64,000 nt of DNA from NCBI RefSeq assembly GCF_014635245.1, contig NZ_BMCP01000002.1, positions 868,001-932,000 on the forward strand, given 5' to 3'. Both the position numbers and the translations under genes were made by a program. The notes under the pieces were generated by a model, which saw only the letters and a program-made list of their open reading frames with translations, made no database searches and was not told where the DNA came from. Source of the stretch: Agaricicola taiwanensis. GTDB lineage: Bacteria > Pseudomonadota > Alphaproteobacteria > Rhizobiales > Methylopilaceae. Within the stretch, counting starts at the first letter, position 1, and each line of letters begins with the position of its first letter. Positions 30,394 through 40,155 of this stretch are shown here, piece after piece.

Positions 30394-31815
30394 ATGCGTA
30401 AGACTGTAGTTGCGTTTTCGCCGCGGACCGTCTCGCGGGTTGCGATTGTCAGCATCGCCGGCCTGATGGCTGCAGGCTGCAGCTCTGACGCGATGCGATT
30501 CTCCGGCGGCAGCCCCTTCTCGAACCCCTTCTCGTCGAAGCAGGAGCCGAATTACACCGGCTCAGTCGCGGCGGCGCCATCGTCAAGCGTTTCCACCGCT
30601 CCGCTGGGTCCCGTCAGCAGCAGCCCCTACGGGCAGGGGGGTTACCAGCAAGGCGGCTATCAGCAGCCGGCGAGCCAGCCAAACTACCAGCAGCCGTCCT
30701 ATTCGCAGTCGAGCTATCAGCAGCCGAACAGCGGGGCGACCCGCATGGGCGCCGATCGTGACTGGTCGCTGCAAGGCGGCACGCCCATCACAGTTGGCCC
30801 GAACGACAGTCTCCAGACGATCTCATCGCGCTATGGCGTCCCGGCCAGCGCTATCGTCGCCACCAACGGTCTGTCGCCGACGCAAGCCCTGGCTCCAGGT
30901 CAGCGCATCACCATTCCGGTCTTCCGCCGCGCCGGTGGTGCCGCAACAGCATCGGTTGCTTCTTCGGCTCCGGCGCCTACGGTGACGGCATCGACCGCGC
31001 CGGCCGCTTCCCGCAGAGCAGGTGGCTCGCACACGGTGGGATCGGGCGAGACGCTGTTTTCGCTCTCCCGCACCTATGGCGTGAGCCATCGGGACATCGC
31101 GGCCGCGAACGGCATTGCTCCCGACGCGCAGCTACGCATCGGCCAAACCATAACGATTCCAGGCATGAACGGTTCGGCCTCGCAGGCCGTCGCGGCGGCG
31201 CCGAAGCCAGTGCAGCAGCAGCCCGCGCAGCAGCCGGGGACGCAGGTCGCATCGGCTTATGCGCCGACCGCCTCCGCCACGCCTTCGGTCGTTGCATCAC
31301 AGGCAGTGCAGCAGCAGACGCCGCGGATGCAGGCGGCCACGCCGAAGCCGCAGGAGACGGTTGCGACGGTACAGCCCGTCGTCGCCCGGCCTGATGATAC
31401 GGCGACGACCACTGCTGCGGCGTCGAACGGTGGCAAGCCGGACTTCCGCTGGCCGGTGCGCGGCCGGGTGATCTCCGGCTACGGCTCCAAGCCCAACGGT
31501 AAGCAGAACGACGGCATCAACCTCGCCGTGCCTGAGGGAACACCCATTCGGGCTGCCGAAAGCGGCACGGTTGCCTATTCCGGCAATGAACTTGCGGGCT
31601 ACGGCAATCTGGTGCTGATCCGTCACGATGGCGGTTGGGTCACCGCCTATGCTCATGCCAGCGAACTGCTGGTGAAGAAGGGCGATGTGGTGCGGCGTGG
31701 TCAGGTGGTTGCCCGAGCCGGACGGTCCGGTGACGTCTCGGCACCACAGTTGCACTTTGAGGTGCGGCGCGGCTCCAATCCGGTGGATCCGCTGGAGCAA
31801 TTGCCCCGCAGCTGA
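30394..31815 (+). CDS. nlpD: NlpD/DipM-like LysM-LytM lipoprotein with degenerate active site
   Basis: This 473-residue lipoprotein has a signal peptide with lipobox LMAAGCSS, then a Gln/Ser/Tyr-rich linker. Two LysM domains follow (about residues 130-175 and 209-255), then a Pro/Gln/Ala-rich linker and a C-terminal LytM/M23 domain (about 348-470). The zinc-ligand positions are changed. The usual HxGxD is Asn372-Asp-Gly-Ile-Asn376, and the HLHFE motif reads Gln452-Leu-His-Phe-Glu, while His421 in the YAH motif remains. This matches the inactive amidase activators NlpD and DipM, not a working endopeptidase. The surE-pcm context supports this. It likely acts at the division septum. A terminator follows. 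Confidence 0.88.
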   Translation: MRKTVVAFSPRTVSRVAIVSIAGLMAAGCSSDAMRFSGGSPFSNPFSSKQEPNYTGSVAAAPSSSVSTAPLGPVSSSPYGQGGYQQGGYQQPASQPNYQQPSYSQSSYQQPNSGATRMGADRDWSLQGGTPITVGPNDSLQTISSRYGVPASAIVATNGLSPTQALAPGQRITIPVFRRAGGAATASVASSAPAPTVTASTAPAASRRAGGSHTVGSGETLFSLSRTYGVSHRDIAAANGIAPDAQLRIGQTITIPGMNGSASQAVAAAPKPVQQQPAQQPGTQVASAYAPTASATPSVVASQAVQQQTPRMQAATPKPQETVATVQPVVARPDDTATTTAAASNGGKPDFRWPVRGRVISGYGSKPNGKQNDGINLAVPEGTPIRAAESGTVAYSGNELAGYGNLVLIRHDGGWVTAYAHASELLVKKGDVVRRGQVVARAGRSGDVSAPQLHFEVRRGSNPVDPLEQLPRS

Positions 31816-31833
31816 TCTCAGGTCAGATCGACC

Positions 31834-31866
31834 AATGCCCGGCCCCAGCGCCGGGCATTTTTGTTT
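31834..31866 (+). terminator. Intrinsic terminator after nlpD
   Basis: A 10-bp perfect stem AATGCCCGGC/GCCGGGCATT with a 6-base loop is followed by TTTTTGTTTT. It closes the serS/surE/pcm/nlpD unit and separates it from the Coq10-like gene. Confidence 0.9.
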
Positions 31867-31908
31867 TAGCTACTGGACAAACAGACAGCGGCTCTTCAGA
31901 AAACAAAA

Positions 31909-32361
31909 ATGCCCAGTTTTCGTACGACCCGCAGGGTCAATCATTCCGCCGCGAATATGTTCGACCTTGTGGCCGACGTTGAAAAATATCCACAGTTCGT
32001 GCCGCTGTGTGAAAGCCTTCGGGTGCGGCGCCGCGAAGAGCGAAACGGGCTCCCTTCGCTGGTTGCGGATATGACCGTCGCCTATACCGTCTTTCGCGAA
32101 ACATTCACCAGCCGCGTCGCTCTTGACCGTCCCAATCTCTCCATTCTGGTCAACTATATCGACGGGCCGTTCCGTCATCTGGAGAACCGCTGGCTGTTCA
32201 AGCCGACCGAGGAGGGCGGCTGCGAGATCACATTCTCGATCGATTATGAGTTCCGCAGCCGGGCGCTTGCTCTTTTGATGGGAGCCGCCTTCGAGAAGGC
32301 GTTTCGAAAATTCTCGGCGGCATTCGAGGCGAGAGCGGACGCGATCTACGGCCGGGCCTGA
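31909..32361 (+). CDS. Coq10/RatA-family START-like protein
   Basis: This 150-residue polyketide-cyclase/START-fold protein of the Coq10-RatA family starts MPSFRTTRRVNHSAANMFDL, with VEKYPQFVPLCESLRV and the C-terminal segment IDYEFRSRALALLMGAAFEK. Coq10-type proteins bind ubiquinone and assist respiration. The name RatA (a proposed ribosome-targeting toxin) is attached to the same family but is not supported here. The gene has only a weak ribosome site (AGAAAACAAAAATG). Its 3' end overlaps the convergent cinA gene by 16 bases. Confidence 0.85.
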   Translation: MPSFRTTRRVNHSAANMFDLVADVEKYPQFVPLCESLRVRRREERNGLPSLVADMTVAYTVFRETFTSRVALDRPNLSILVNYIDGPFRHLENRWLFKPTEEGGCEITFSIDYEFRSRALALLMGAAFEKAFRKFSAAFEARADAIYGRA

Positions 32362-32885
32362 TCGCCATCGCCCAGGCTCCTGACGTGCTCTTCGAGCATC
32401 CGGAGTGCGGTCTTCACCGATTGACGGCGCACCTCGCCGCGGCCGATATCGCCAAAGTTGACCTTGCGGTGCCGAACCTCGTCGCCGAGCGCGGTGGCAA
32501 AATGGACGAGGCCGATCGGCTTGTGCTCGCTGCCACCACCTGGGCCGGCAATGCCGGTTATGGAGACGGATAGGCGCGCCTGGGAATGGGCGAGCGCGCC
32601 GGACGCCATGGCACGGGCGACCTCTTCGCTGACTGCTCCGAAGCGCTCGATAAGATCGGCGGGCACGCCGAGCGTCGTCATCTTGGCCTCGTTTGAATAG
32701 GTGACAAAGCCACCTTCGACGACGGTGGAGGCGCCGGGTGCATCCGTCAGCACAGCGGCCACAAGACCCCCGGTACAGGATTCCGCGGTGACGAGCGTCA
32801 CCATATGGCTCTGGCACAGGTCCAGCAGTGCCGCAGCCTGCTCAAGCAGGTCCTGGGTTATCGGAGTGGTTTCAAGTTCGCCCAT
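32346..32885 (-). CDS. pncC: CinA-family nicotinamide-nucleotide amidase
   Basis: This is a stand-alone C-terminal CinA domain that deamidates NMN to nicotinate mononucleotide in pyridine-nucleotide salvage. The 179-residue protein has VTAESCTGGLVAA with the catalytic Ser, FVTYSNEAKMTTLGV, SITGIAGPGGGSEHKPIG and a regular C-terminus. No N-terminal molybdopterin-like domain is present. It lies 9 bases downstream of ispDF and is probably co-transcribed with it. A pncB gene also lies at 46773. Confidence 0.93.
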   Translation of the reverse strand: MGELETTPITQDLLEQAAALLDLCQSHMVTLVTAESCTGGLVAAVLTDAPGASTVVEGGFVTYSNEAKMTTLGVPADLIERFGAVSEEVARAMASGALAHSQARLSVSITGIAGPGGGSEHKPIGLVHFATALGDEVRHRKVNFGDIGRGEVRRQSVKTALRMLEEHVRSLGDGDQARP

Positions 32886-32894
32886 CGGGGTGCC

Positions 32895-34103
32895 TCAGTT
32901 CGCTGTGTCGCTGGTGAACGGCAATCGGAGCGTTGCGGTTGCCATGGCCGCGATTCCTTCCCCCCGTCCTGTGAAACCGAGGCGTTCAGTCGTGGTGGCT
33001 TTCACGGCGACCCGATCGAGCGGCAGCCCCGCGATCTCGGCGATGCGCCGGCGCATGGCATCCCGATGTGGACCGACCTTGGGCGCCTCGCACATGATGG
33101 TGCAATCAAGATGTGAAATCAGACCGCCGCGCGCCGCAACGCGCGACACAGCATCCTGGAGGAAGAGAGCGGAATCCTGCCCCTTCCACCGCATGTCGGA
33201 TGGTGGGAAATGCGCCCCTATGTCGCCATCTGCCAAGGCGCCAAGGATTGCGTCCGTCAGAGCATGAAGGACCACATCGGCGTCAGAATGACCTGACAGG
33301 CCATCGGTATGGGGAATCGCAATGCCGCCCAGCACCACATGATCACCATCGACGCAGGCATGAACGTCGAAGCCGGTTCCTGTCCGCACGTCGGGACAGG
33401 CAAGGAATTGTTGCGCCCAAAGGCGTTGCTCAGCATCACGCATGTCTTGTGCCGTGGTCAGTTTCACATTGCCGCTATCGCCTTCAAACAAGCCGACCAC
33501 ATGGCCATGCCATGCCATAAGGGCGCCGTCATCGGTGAAGTCATCGCGCGCTGTTGCCACCGCGGCCTCATGTGCTTGTTGCAATGGCCTCGTACGAAAG
33601 GCCTGCGGCGTCTGGACAGCACGTAAACGATCGCGGTCAAGTGTCGGCCCTCTCGCATCATCGGGCGCGAGTTCGACGATTGTGTCGGTGAGGGCGATAG
33701 CCGGTACAGCGGCCTCGTAGGTCTCCAGCGATGCGATCGCACGATCGACCAGCTGAACACTGGCGAAAGGCCGTGCTGCATCATGCACGAGCACGCGATC
33801 ATGAGAGGCAGCGTCAAGCGCCTGGAGCGCGTTGCAGATCGACTGTTGCCGCGTCTCACCGCCATGCACGACCTGCGCCTCACAGCCTTTTCCATCGATC
33901 ATGCCTTCGATCCGGGTCACATCGTCGGGATGAGCGGCGACGACAATCCGGGAAACAGCGGGATGGCTGCGGAAGAGGCGGATCACCCGCGCTAACGCGC
34001 TTGCGCCGCCTGCCAGAGGCCGAAACTGCTTGGCCTCCGCCCCCGACTGCCGCGCGCGCCGCCCGCGGCCCGCGGCCGGAATGATGACTGCAACTTTACC
34101 CAA
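32895..34103 (-). CDS. ispDF: Bifunctional IspD/IspF (MEP isoprenoid pathway)
   Basis: This 402-residue fusion catalyses two non-consecutive steps of the MEP pathway: CDP-ME formation (IspD, residues about 1-228) and cyclisation to MEcPP (IspF, about 240-398). The IspD part has [20 protein letters not shown] and [16 protein letters not shown]. The IspF part has [50 protein letters not shown] with zinc-binding Asp/His residues, and [17 protein letters not shown] near its end. Fusion is common in alphaproteobacteria. The gene is divergent from dusB with 129 bases between. Confidence 0.96.
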   Translation of the reverse strand: MGKVAVIIPAAGRGRRARQSGAEAKQFRPLAGGASALARVIRLFRSHPAVSRIVVAAHPDDVTRIEGMIDGKGCEAQVVHGGETRQQSICNALQALDAASHDRVLVHDAARPFASVQLVDRAIASLETYEAAVPAIALTDTIVELAPDDARGPTLDRDRLRAVQTPQAFRTRPLQQAHEAAVATARDDFTDDGALMAWHGHVVGLFEGDSGNVKLTTAQDMRDAEQRLWAQQFLACPDVRTGTGFDVHACVDGDHVVLGGIAIPHTDGLSGHSDADVVLHALTDAILGALADGDIGAHFPPSDMRWKGQDSALFLQDAVSRVAARGGLISHLDCTIMCEAPKVGPHRDAMRRRIAEIAGLPLDRVAVKATTTERLGFTGRGEGIAAMATATLRLPFTSDTAN

Positions 34104-34189
34104 AATCGGCCCCGTGCGCTTTGTCTCTCATCCAATGGTCGAAGTTCTAGACGAGGCTAAGGCCCTTGTCTCTGCTTCAAAAAAGTCTA

Positions 34190-34217
34190 TTGTGCGTGAA
34201 AAATAACCACAGCACAA
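34190..34217. promoter_or_regulatory. Dyad upstream of dusB-ntrBC
   Basis: TTGTGC and GCACAA form a perfect 6-bp inverted repeat spaced by 16 bases in the ispDF-dusB gap, ending 15 bases before the dusB start. The intervening DNA is AT-rich. The half-sites are in the opposite order to the NtrC consensus (TGCAC then GTGCA), so NtrC binding is not indicated. An operator for another regulator is possible. Confidence 0.35.
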
Positions 34218-34232
34218 ACTTTAGACAACTTC

Positions 34233-35237
34233 ATGCCCTCATTGCATATCGGCGACCTTCTTATCGCCAACCCCGTCGCCTTGGCACCCATGTCCGGGGT
34301 CACGGATATCATTTTCCGCAGGATTGCCGCTCGCCTCGGAACCGGTCTGGTGGTCTCGGAGATGGTGGCTTCAGGAGAGCTTGTCACGGGCAAGGAAGAA
34401 GCGCGCCTGCGTATGGACGGCGAGGGGATTTCTCCTCATGTGGTTCAACTCGCGGGGCGGGAGCCTCGGTGGATGGCGGAGGCCGCTCGTTTGGCGGAGG
34501 CCGCCGGCGCCGATGTCATCGACATCAACATGGGCTGCCCGGCCAAGAAGGTGACCGGCGGCTATTCCGGCGCGGCGCTCTTGAAGGATCTGGATCTTGC
34601 CGCCGCCATGATCGAGGCAACGGTTGCCGCGGTCGCGGTGCCGGTCACCGTGAAGATGCGTCTCGGCTGGGACGAGAATTCGATCGTCGCCCCCATTCTG
34701 GCCCGGCGCGCCGTCGGCCTTGGCGCCCGGCTGATCACCGTCCACGGACGAACCCGGTCTCAGTTCTACAATGGCACCGCCGATTGGTCGGCCATCGCCA
34801 AGGTCGTCGAAGCCGTGACATGTCCGGTCATCGCCAACGGCGACGTCACATCGCCTGAAAACGCCAAGGATATTCTCGCCATATCGGGCGCCAGCGGCGT
34901 CATGATCGGGCGAGGCGCGCAGGGCAGAGCCTGGCTGCCGGGCCTCGTCGCGCGCCATCTGGCGGGGGATATCGACGCCGTGCCTCCCTCGCTCAACGAA
35001 CAATTCGAACTCGCGATCGAACATTATGAGGGGCTTCTCTCGCTGTACGGAGTGGAGATCGGGGTGCGGCATGCCCGCAAACATCTCGATTGGTATGTGT
35101 CGGCGGCCGCGGAAACTTGCGGCGCCGCCTTCCAGCCGGAACTGAGAGCGCGACTGATGACGGCTGCCTCGCCTCGAGACGCTCGCACGGCTCTTCGAGA
35201 GGCCTTCGATTCCTTGGGATGGAGGGCAGCCGCATGA
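34233..35237 (+). CDS. dusB: tRNA-dihydrouridine synthase (DusB/NifR3)
   Basis: This FMN-dependent enzyme reduces specific uridines in the tRNA D-loop. The 334-residue protein has [19 protein letters not shown] at the FMN site, [20 protein letters not shown] with the catalytic Cys, [14 protein letters not shown], and [18 protein letters not shown]. It is the classic first gene (formerly orf1 or nifR3) of the alphaproteobacterial ntrBC operon. The ntrB start overlaps its stop (ATGA at 35234-35237), indicating tight co-expression of tRNA modification and nitrogen control. Confidence 0.96.
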   Translation: MPSLHIGDLLIANPVALAPMSGVTDIIFRRIAARLGTGLVVSEMVASGELVTGKEEARLRMDGEGISPHVVQLAGREPRWMAEAARLAEAAGADVIDINMGCPAKKVTGGYSGAALLKDLDLAAAMIEATVAAVAVPVTVKMRLGWDENSIVAPILARRAVGLGARLITVHGRTRSQFYNGTADWSAIAKVVEAVTCPVIANGDVTSPENAKDILAISGASGVMIGRGAQGRAWLPGLVARHLAGDIDAVPPSLNEQFELAIEHYEGLLSLYGVEIGVRHARKHLDWYVSAAAETCGAAFQPELRARLMTAASPRDARTALREAFDSLGWRAAA

Positions 35238-36362
35238 CATCCGACAATCAAATTTTAAAGCGGCAGGAGCGCAATGTGGAATCGGAAGCGATCATAAACG
35301 CGCTCCCGCACCCGATCCTCCTGGTGGACGCCAGTGACCGGGTCATCGGATTGAACGTCGCAGCAGAATCCTTCTTTTCGGCCAGCGCGGCTGTGCTGAA
35401 ACGCCAGAAGCTTGACGAATTCATACCTTTCGGTTCGCCTCTTCTGACATTGGTCGATCAGGTGCGCCGCCGCGGATCGGCAGTCAACGAGTACCGTGTG
35501 GACCTCGGCACGCCTCGCATCGGAGTCGAACGGATCGTCGACATCTATGTGACGCCGCTTTCAGAAGGGCCGGGGCATGTCATCATCATGCTGCAGGAGC
35601 GGACCATGGCGGACAAGATGGACCGTCAGCTCACCCATCGCGGCGCGGTCCGGTCCGTCACGGCTCTCGCGGAAATGCTCGCCCATGAGATCAAGAACCC
35701 CTTGTCGGGCATTCGGGGCGCCGCCCAGCTTCTGGAGCAGTCGGTCGGCGACGAGGACCGGGCGCTGACGCGGCTGATCTGCGATGAGACCGACCGCATC
35801 GTAAAGCTGGTCGACCGGATGGAGGTGTTCGGCGACGAGCGGCCTCTGGAGGGCGATGCGGTCAACATTCATGTGGTGCTGGAGCACGTGAAACGGCTGG
35901 CCCAGTCTGGCTTTGCCCGCCACATCCGTTTCGTCGAGGAGTATGATCCCTCGTTGCCGCCGGTGACAGCGAGCAGAGACCGCCTGGTTCAGGTCTTCCT
36001 CAATCTGGTCAAGAATGCCGCCGAGGCCATCGGCGATGCGCCCGATGGTGAAATTCACCTCACCACCTCATTCCGCCCCGGCGTGCGCCTGACCATTCCA
36101 GGGACGCAGTCGCGCGTGAGCCTGCCGTTGGAGTTCTGCGTGCGCGACAATGGGCCGGGCGTTCCTGACGATCTGCTGCCGCATCTCTTTGATCCGTTTG
36201 TGACCACCAAACCATCCGGCACCGGCCTCGGCCTAGCGCTGGTGGCCAAGATCATCCGCGACCACGGGGGCGTCATCGAATGCGACAACCAACCCCGTCG
36301 CACCACCTTCCGCATTCTCATGCCCATTTATGCCGGTGATGCACAGCCGGCTGAGGACGACC

Positions 36363-37805
<1,443 letters not shown>

Positions 37806-37816
37806 CCTGTCCAAAA

Positions 37817-37835
37817 GTTGTCGCATTTCGACAAC
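37817..37835. promoter_or_regulatory. Dyad in the ntrC-ntrY gap
   Basis: GTTGTCG and CGACAAC form a perfect 7-bp inverted repeat with a 5-base spacer, 11 bases after the ntrC stop and 50 bases before ntrY. With no T-tract it is a poor terminator. It could be an operator for ntrYX transcription or an mRNA processing hairpin. Confidence 0.45.
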
Positions 37836-37885
37836 AGTGTGCTTTGCGTGCATCATGATTTAGGGTTGGGCCTAGAATCGGTTGC

Positions 37886-40153
37886 ATGCAAGGCTGGATC
37901 GTGACGGAAGCAACTACCCTTCAAAAACCTGAGCAAGAGGGAAGACCTGCTGCCGAACGGGAGCGGGGAGCCGGCCGTGCCGGTTTCCTCAGCGTTGCGC
38001 TCGCGCTTATTTCGGCGTTTTCGACCTTCGTCATCCTGGGTGGGCTGACATCGATCGAGCCAACGCACACGATCGTTGTGGCGACGCTCTTCATCAATCT
38101 CGCCTTCGCGCTTGTCCTCCTCGGCATCATCGCCCGGGAATTCTGGATCATCGCCCGGGCCAAGCGGGAAGGGTTCGCCGGCGCTCAGCTGCACGGCCGT
38201 GTCGTGGCCCTCTTCAGCGTGATCGCTGCCGTCCCCGGCATCCTCCTGGCTGTGGTTGCATTTGTAACGATCGACCGCAGCTTCGATAACTGGTTTTCGT
38301 CGCGCGTCCTGTCGATTTTGAACAATTCACTTGTCATCGCGGAGGCCTACCGCGACCAGCAGGTGAATACGATCACCGCGGATGCCTTCAATCTTGCGGC
38401 GACCCTTAATCGCAACCGCTTCATCTTCGACACCAACCGCGCCCAGTTCAACGCGGACTTTCAGGAACGGGTGGACTTCCGCGCCCTGGAAGGGGCCTTC
38501 CTGCTGCGATCGAACGGCGAGATCGTCCAGCGCGCGACAGCCGACATCGGTCGCGAATTCTCGTTGCCGCCACCTGGGACCATCATCCAGGCCGAAGGGG
38601 ACTCCGCCCTGGTGCTTTCGCCGGGAAGCCAGAACCTCATCGGCGCGATCATCAAGCTCGACGCCTATGAGGATCTTTATCTCTTCGTTGCGCGTCCCGT
38701 GGACGAACGGGCAACTCAGCATCTGCGGTCGACGGAAAGCGCGGTGGAGGATTTTTCCGTCCTGGCTCAGCGTCGGCTTGGAGCGCAGGTGGCCTATGGC
38801 ACCATGTATCTTCTCATTGCCCTGACTCTGGCACTGACGGCGATCTGGCTTGGGCTGTCCTTTGCCAACCGTCTCGTGTCGCCCGTGCGGCGTCTCATCA
38901 CAGCGGCCGATCAGGTGTCCGGCGGCAACCTCTATGTGCAGGTACCGATCACCGGCGACGACGGCGGAACCGGCGACCTCGGCGGCCTCTCCCGCACTTT
39001 CAACAACATGACCAGCCAGTTGCGCGTTCAGCGCAACGCGCTTCTGGAGGCAAGCGAGCAGATCGACCGGAGGCGACGCTTCACTGAGGCCATGCTGGCC
39101 GGCGTCAGCGCTGGCGTGGTCGGGCTCGATTCTGATGGCAACATCGCGCTCCTCAACAAACCCGCCGCACGATTGCTTGCTGTCGATGAGAGCGAGGTCC
39201 TCGGCAAGTCCCTGAATCTGGTCGCGGGTGAACTTGCGGCTCTCTTCGATGAAGCGGCGAAAGGGCAGGGGAGACTGGTACAGGGAACGGTCGAGGTCTC
39301 TCGCGGCGGCCGCGACCGGATCCTCAATGCCCGTGTGACCTCGGAACAGGCCGCTGCCTCCGAGCACGGCTATGTGGTGACACTCGACGACATCACGGAA
39401 CTTGTCAGCGCCCAACGCACCTCCGCCTGGGCGGATGTTGCCCGCCGTATCGCCCATGAGATCAAAAATCCGCTTACGCCGATCCAGCTCTCGGTCGAGC
39501 GGATCAAACGCAAATACGGAAAGGTCATTGTCGAAGACCGCGATATCTTCGATCACTGCACCGACACCATCGTGCGCCAGGTCGATGACATCAAACGCAT
39601 GGTCGATGAATTCTCCTCATTCGCGCGCATGCCGAAGCCGGTGATGGCGATGGAGAACATTGCCGATGTGACGCGCGAGATCGTGGTTCTGATGCGGGTG
39701 GGCAATCCGGATGTGGAGATCACGCTGGATGTGCCGGAACAGCCGGTCGAGGTACGGTTCGATCGCCGCCAGGTCTCTCAGGCACTCACCAACATCATCA
39801 AGAACGCTACGGAAGCCATCGCTGCCCTGCCGGAGGCCGAACGGCAGGCGCCACGCGTCGATGTTCGCCTGACCCAGACGAAAGAGAAGGTGCAGATCGA
39901 TGTCATCGATAACGGCGTCGGCTTGCCCGCGGAAAACCGGCACCGGTTGCTGGAGCCCTACATGACGACACGCGAGAAGGGTACCGGGCTGGGTCTTGCC
40001 ATCGTGGCGAAGATTTTCGAGGACCATGGAGGGGGCATCGAATTGCTCGATGCACCCGCCGTCGCCAGCGGCGGCCGTGGAGCCATGGTCCGCATGTATT
40101 TTCCGACCGGCACCTCCGGTGCGCTCAATACCGCTAACGAGACGGGTGACTGA
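37886..40153 (+). CDS. ntrY: Nitrogen/redox sensor kinase NtrY
   Basis: This inner-membrane sensor kinase of the NtrYX system is linked in alphaproteobacteria to nitrogen metabolism, envelope and microaerobic responses. The 755-residue protein has two N-terminal hydrophobic segments (about residues 35-90), a third near 115, and a periplasmic region with one more helix near 310-330. A HAMP domain, a PAS domain (LAGVSAGVVGLDSDGNIAL), His524 in [20 protein letters not shown], and ATPase boxes IIKNATEAIAAL, DNGVGLP and GTGLGLAIVAKI follow. The ATG at 37886 is used; a GTG five codons later is an alternative. ntrX follows after 2 bases. Confidence 0.95.
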   Translation: MQGWIVTEATTLQKPEQEGRPAAERERGAGRAGFLSVALALISAFSTFVILGGLTSIEPTHTIVVATLFINLAFALVLLGIIAREFWIIARAKREGFAGAQLHGRVVALFSVIAAVPGILLAVVAFVTIDRSFDNWFSSRVLSILNNSLVIAEAYRDQQVNTITADAFNLAATLNRNRFIFDTNRAQFNADFQERVDFRALEGAFLLRSNGEIVQRATADIGREFSLPPPGTIIQAEGDSALVLSPGSQNLIGAIIKLDAYEDLYLFVARPVDERATQHLRSTESAVEDFSVLAQRRLGAQVAYGTMYLLIALTLALTAIWLGLSFANRLVSPVRRLITAADQVSGGNLYVQVPITGDDGGTGDLGGLSRTFNNMTSQLRVQRNALLEASEQIDRRRRFTEAMLAGVSAGVVGLDSDGNIALLNKPAARLLAVDESEVLGKSLNLVAGELAALFDEAAKGQGRLVQGTVEVSRGGRDRILNARVTSEQAAASEHGYVVTLDDITELVSAQRTSAWADVARRIAHEIKNPLTPIQLSVERIKRKYGKVIVEDRDIFDHCTDTIVRQVDDIKRMVDEFSSFARMPKPVMAMENIADVTREIVVLMRVGNPDVEITLDVPEQPVEVRFDRRQVSQALTNIIKNATEAIAALPEAERQAPRVDVRLTQTKEKVQIDVIDNGVGLPAENRHRLLEPYMTTREKGTGLGLAIVAKIFEDHGGGIELLDAPAVASGGRGAMVRMYFPTGTSGALNTANETGD

Positions 40154-40155
40154 CC

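Noticed and set aside
31909-32361. RatA ribosome-targeting toxin of a toxin-antitoxin system
   Set aside because: No adjacent antitoxin gene is present. The protein fits the Coq10 START-like family, where the toxin label is an annotation carry-over.
34190-34217. NtrC binding site upstream of dusB-ntrBC
   Set aside because: The half-sites are GTGC then GCAC, the reverse orientation of the NtrC consensus, and the spacing is wrong.
38327-39556. A 409-codon minus-strand frame inside ntrY
   Set aside because: The plus-strand kinase motifs are continuous across the region, and the antisense frame has no ribosome site or known domain.
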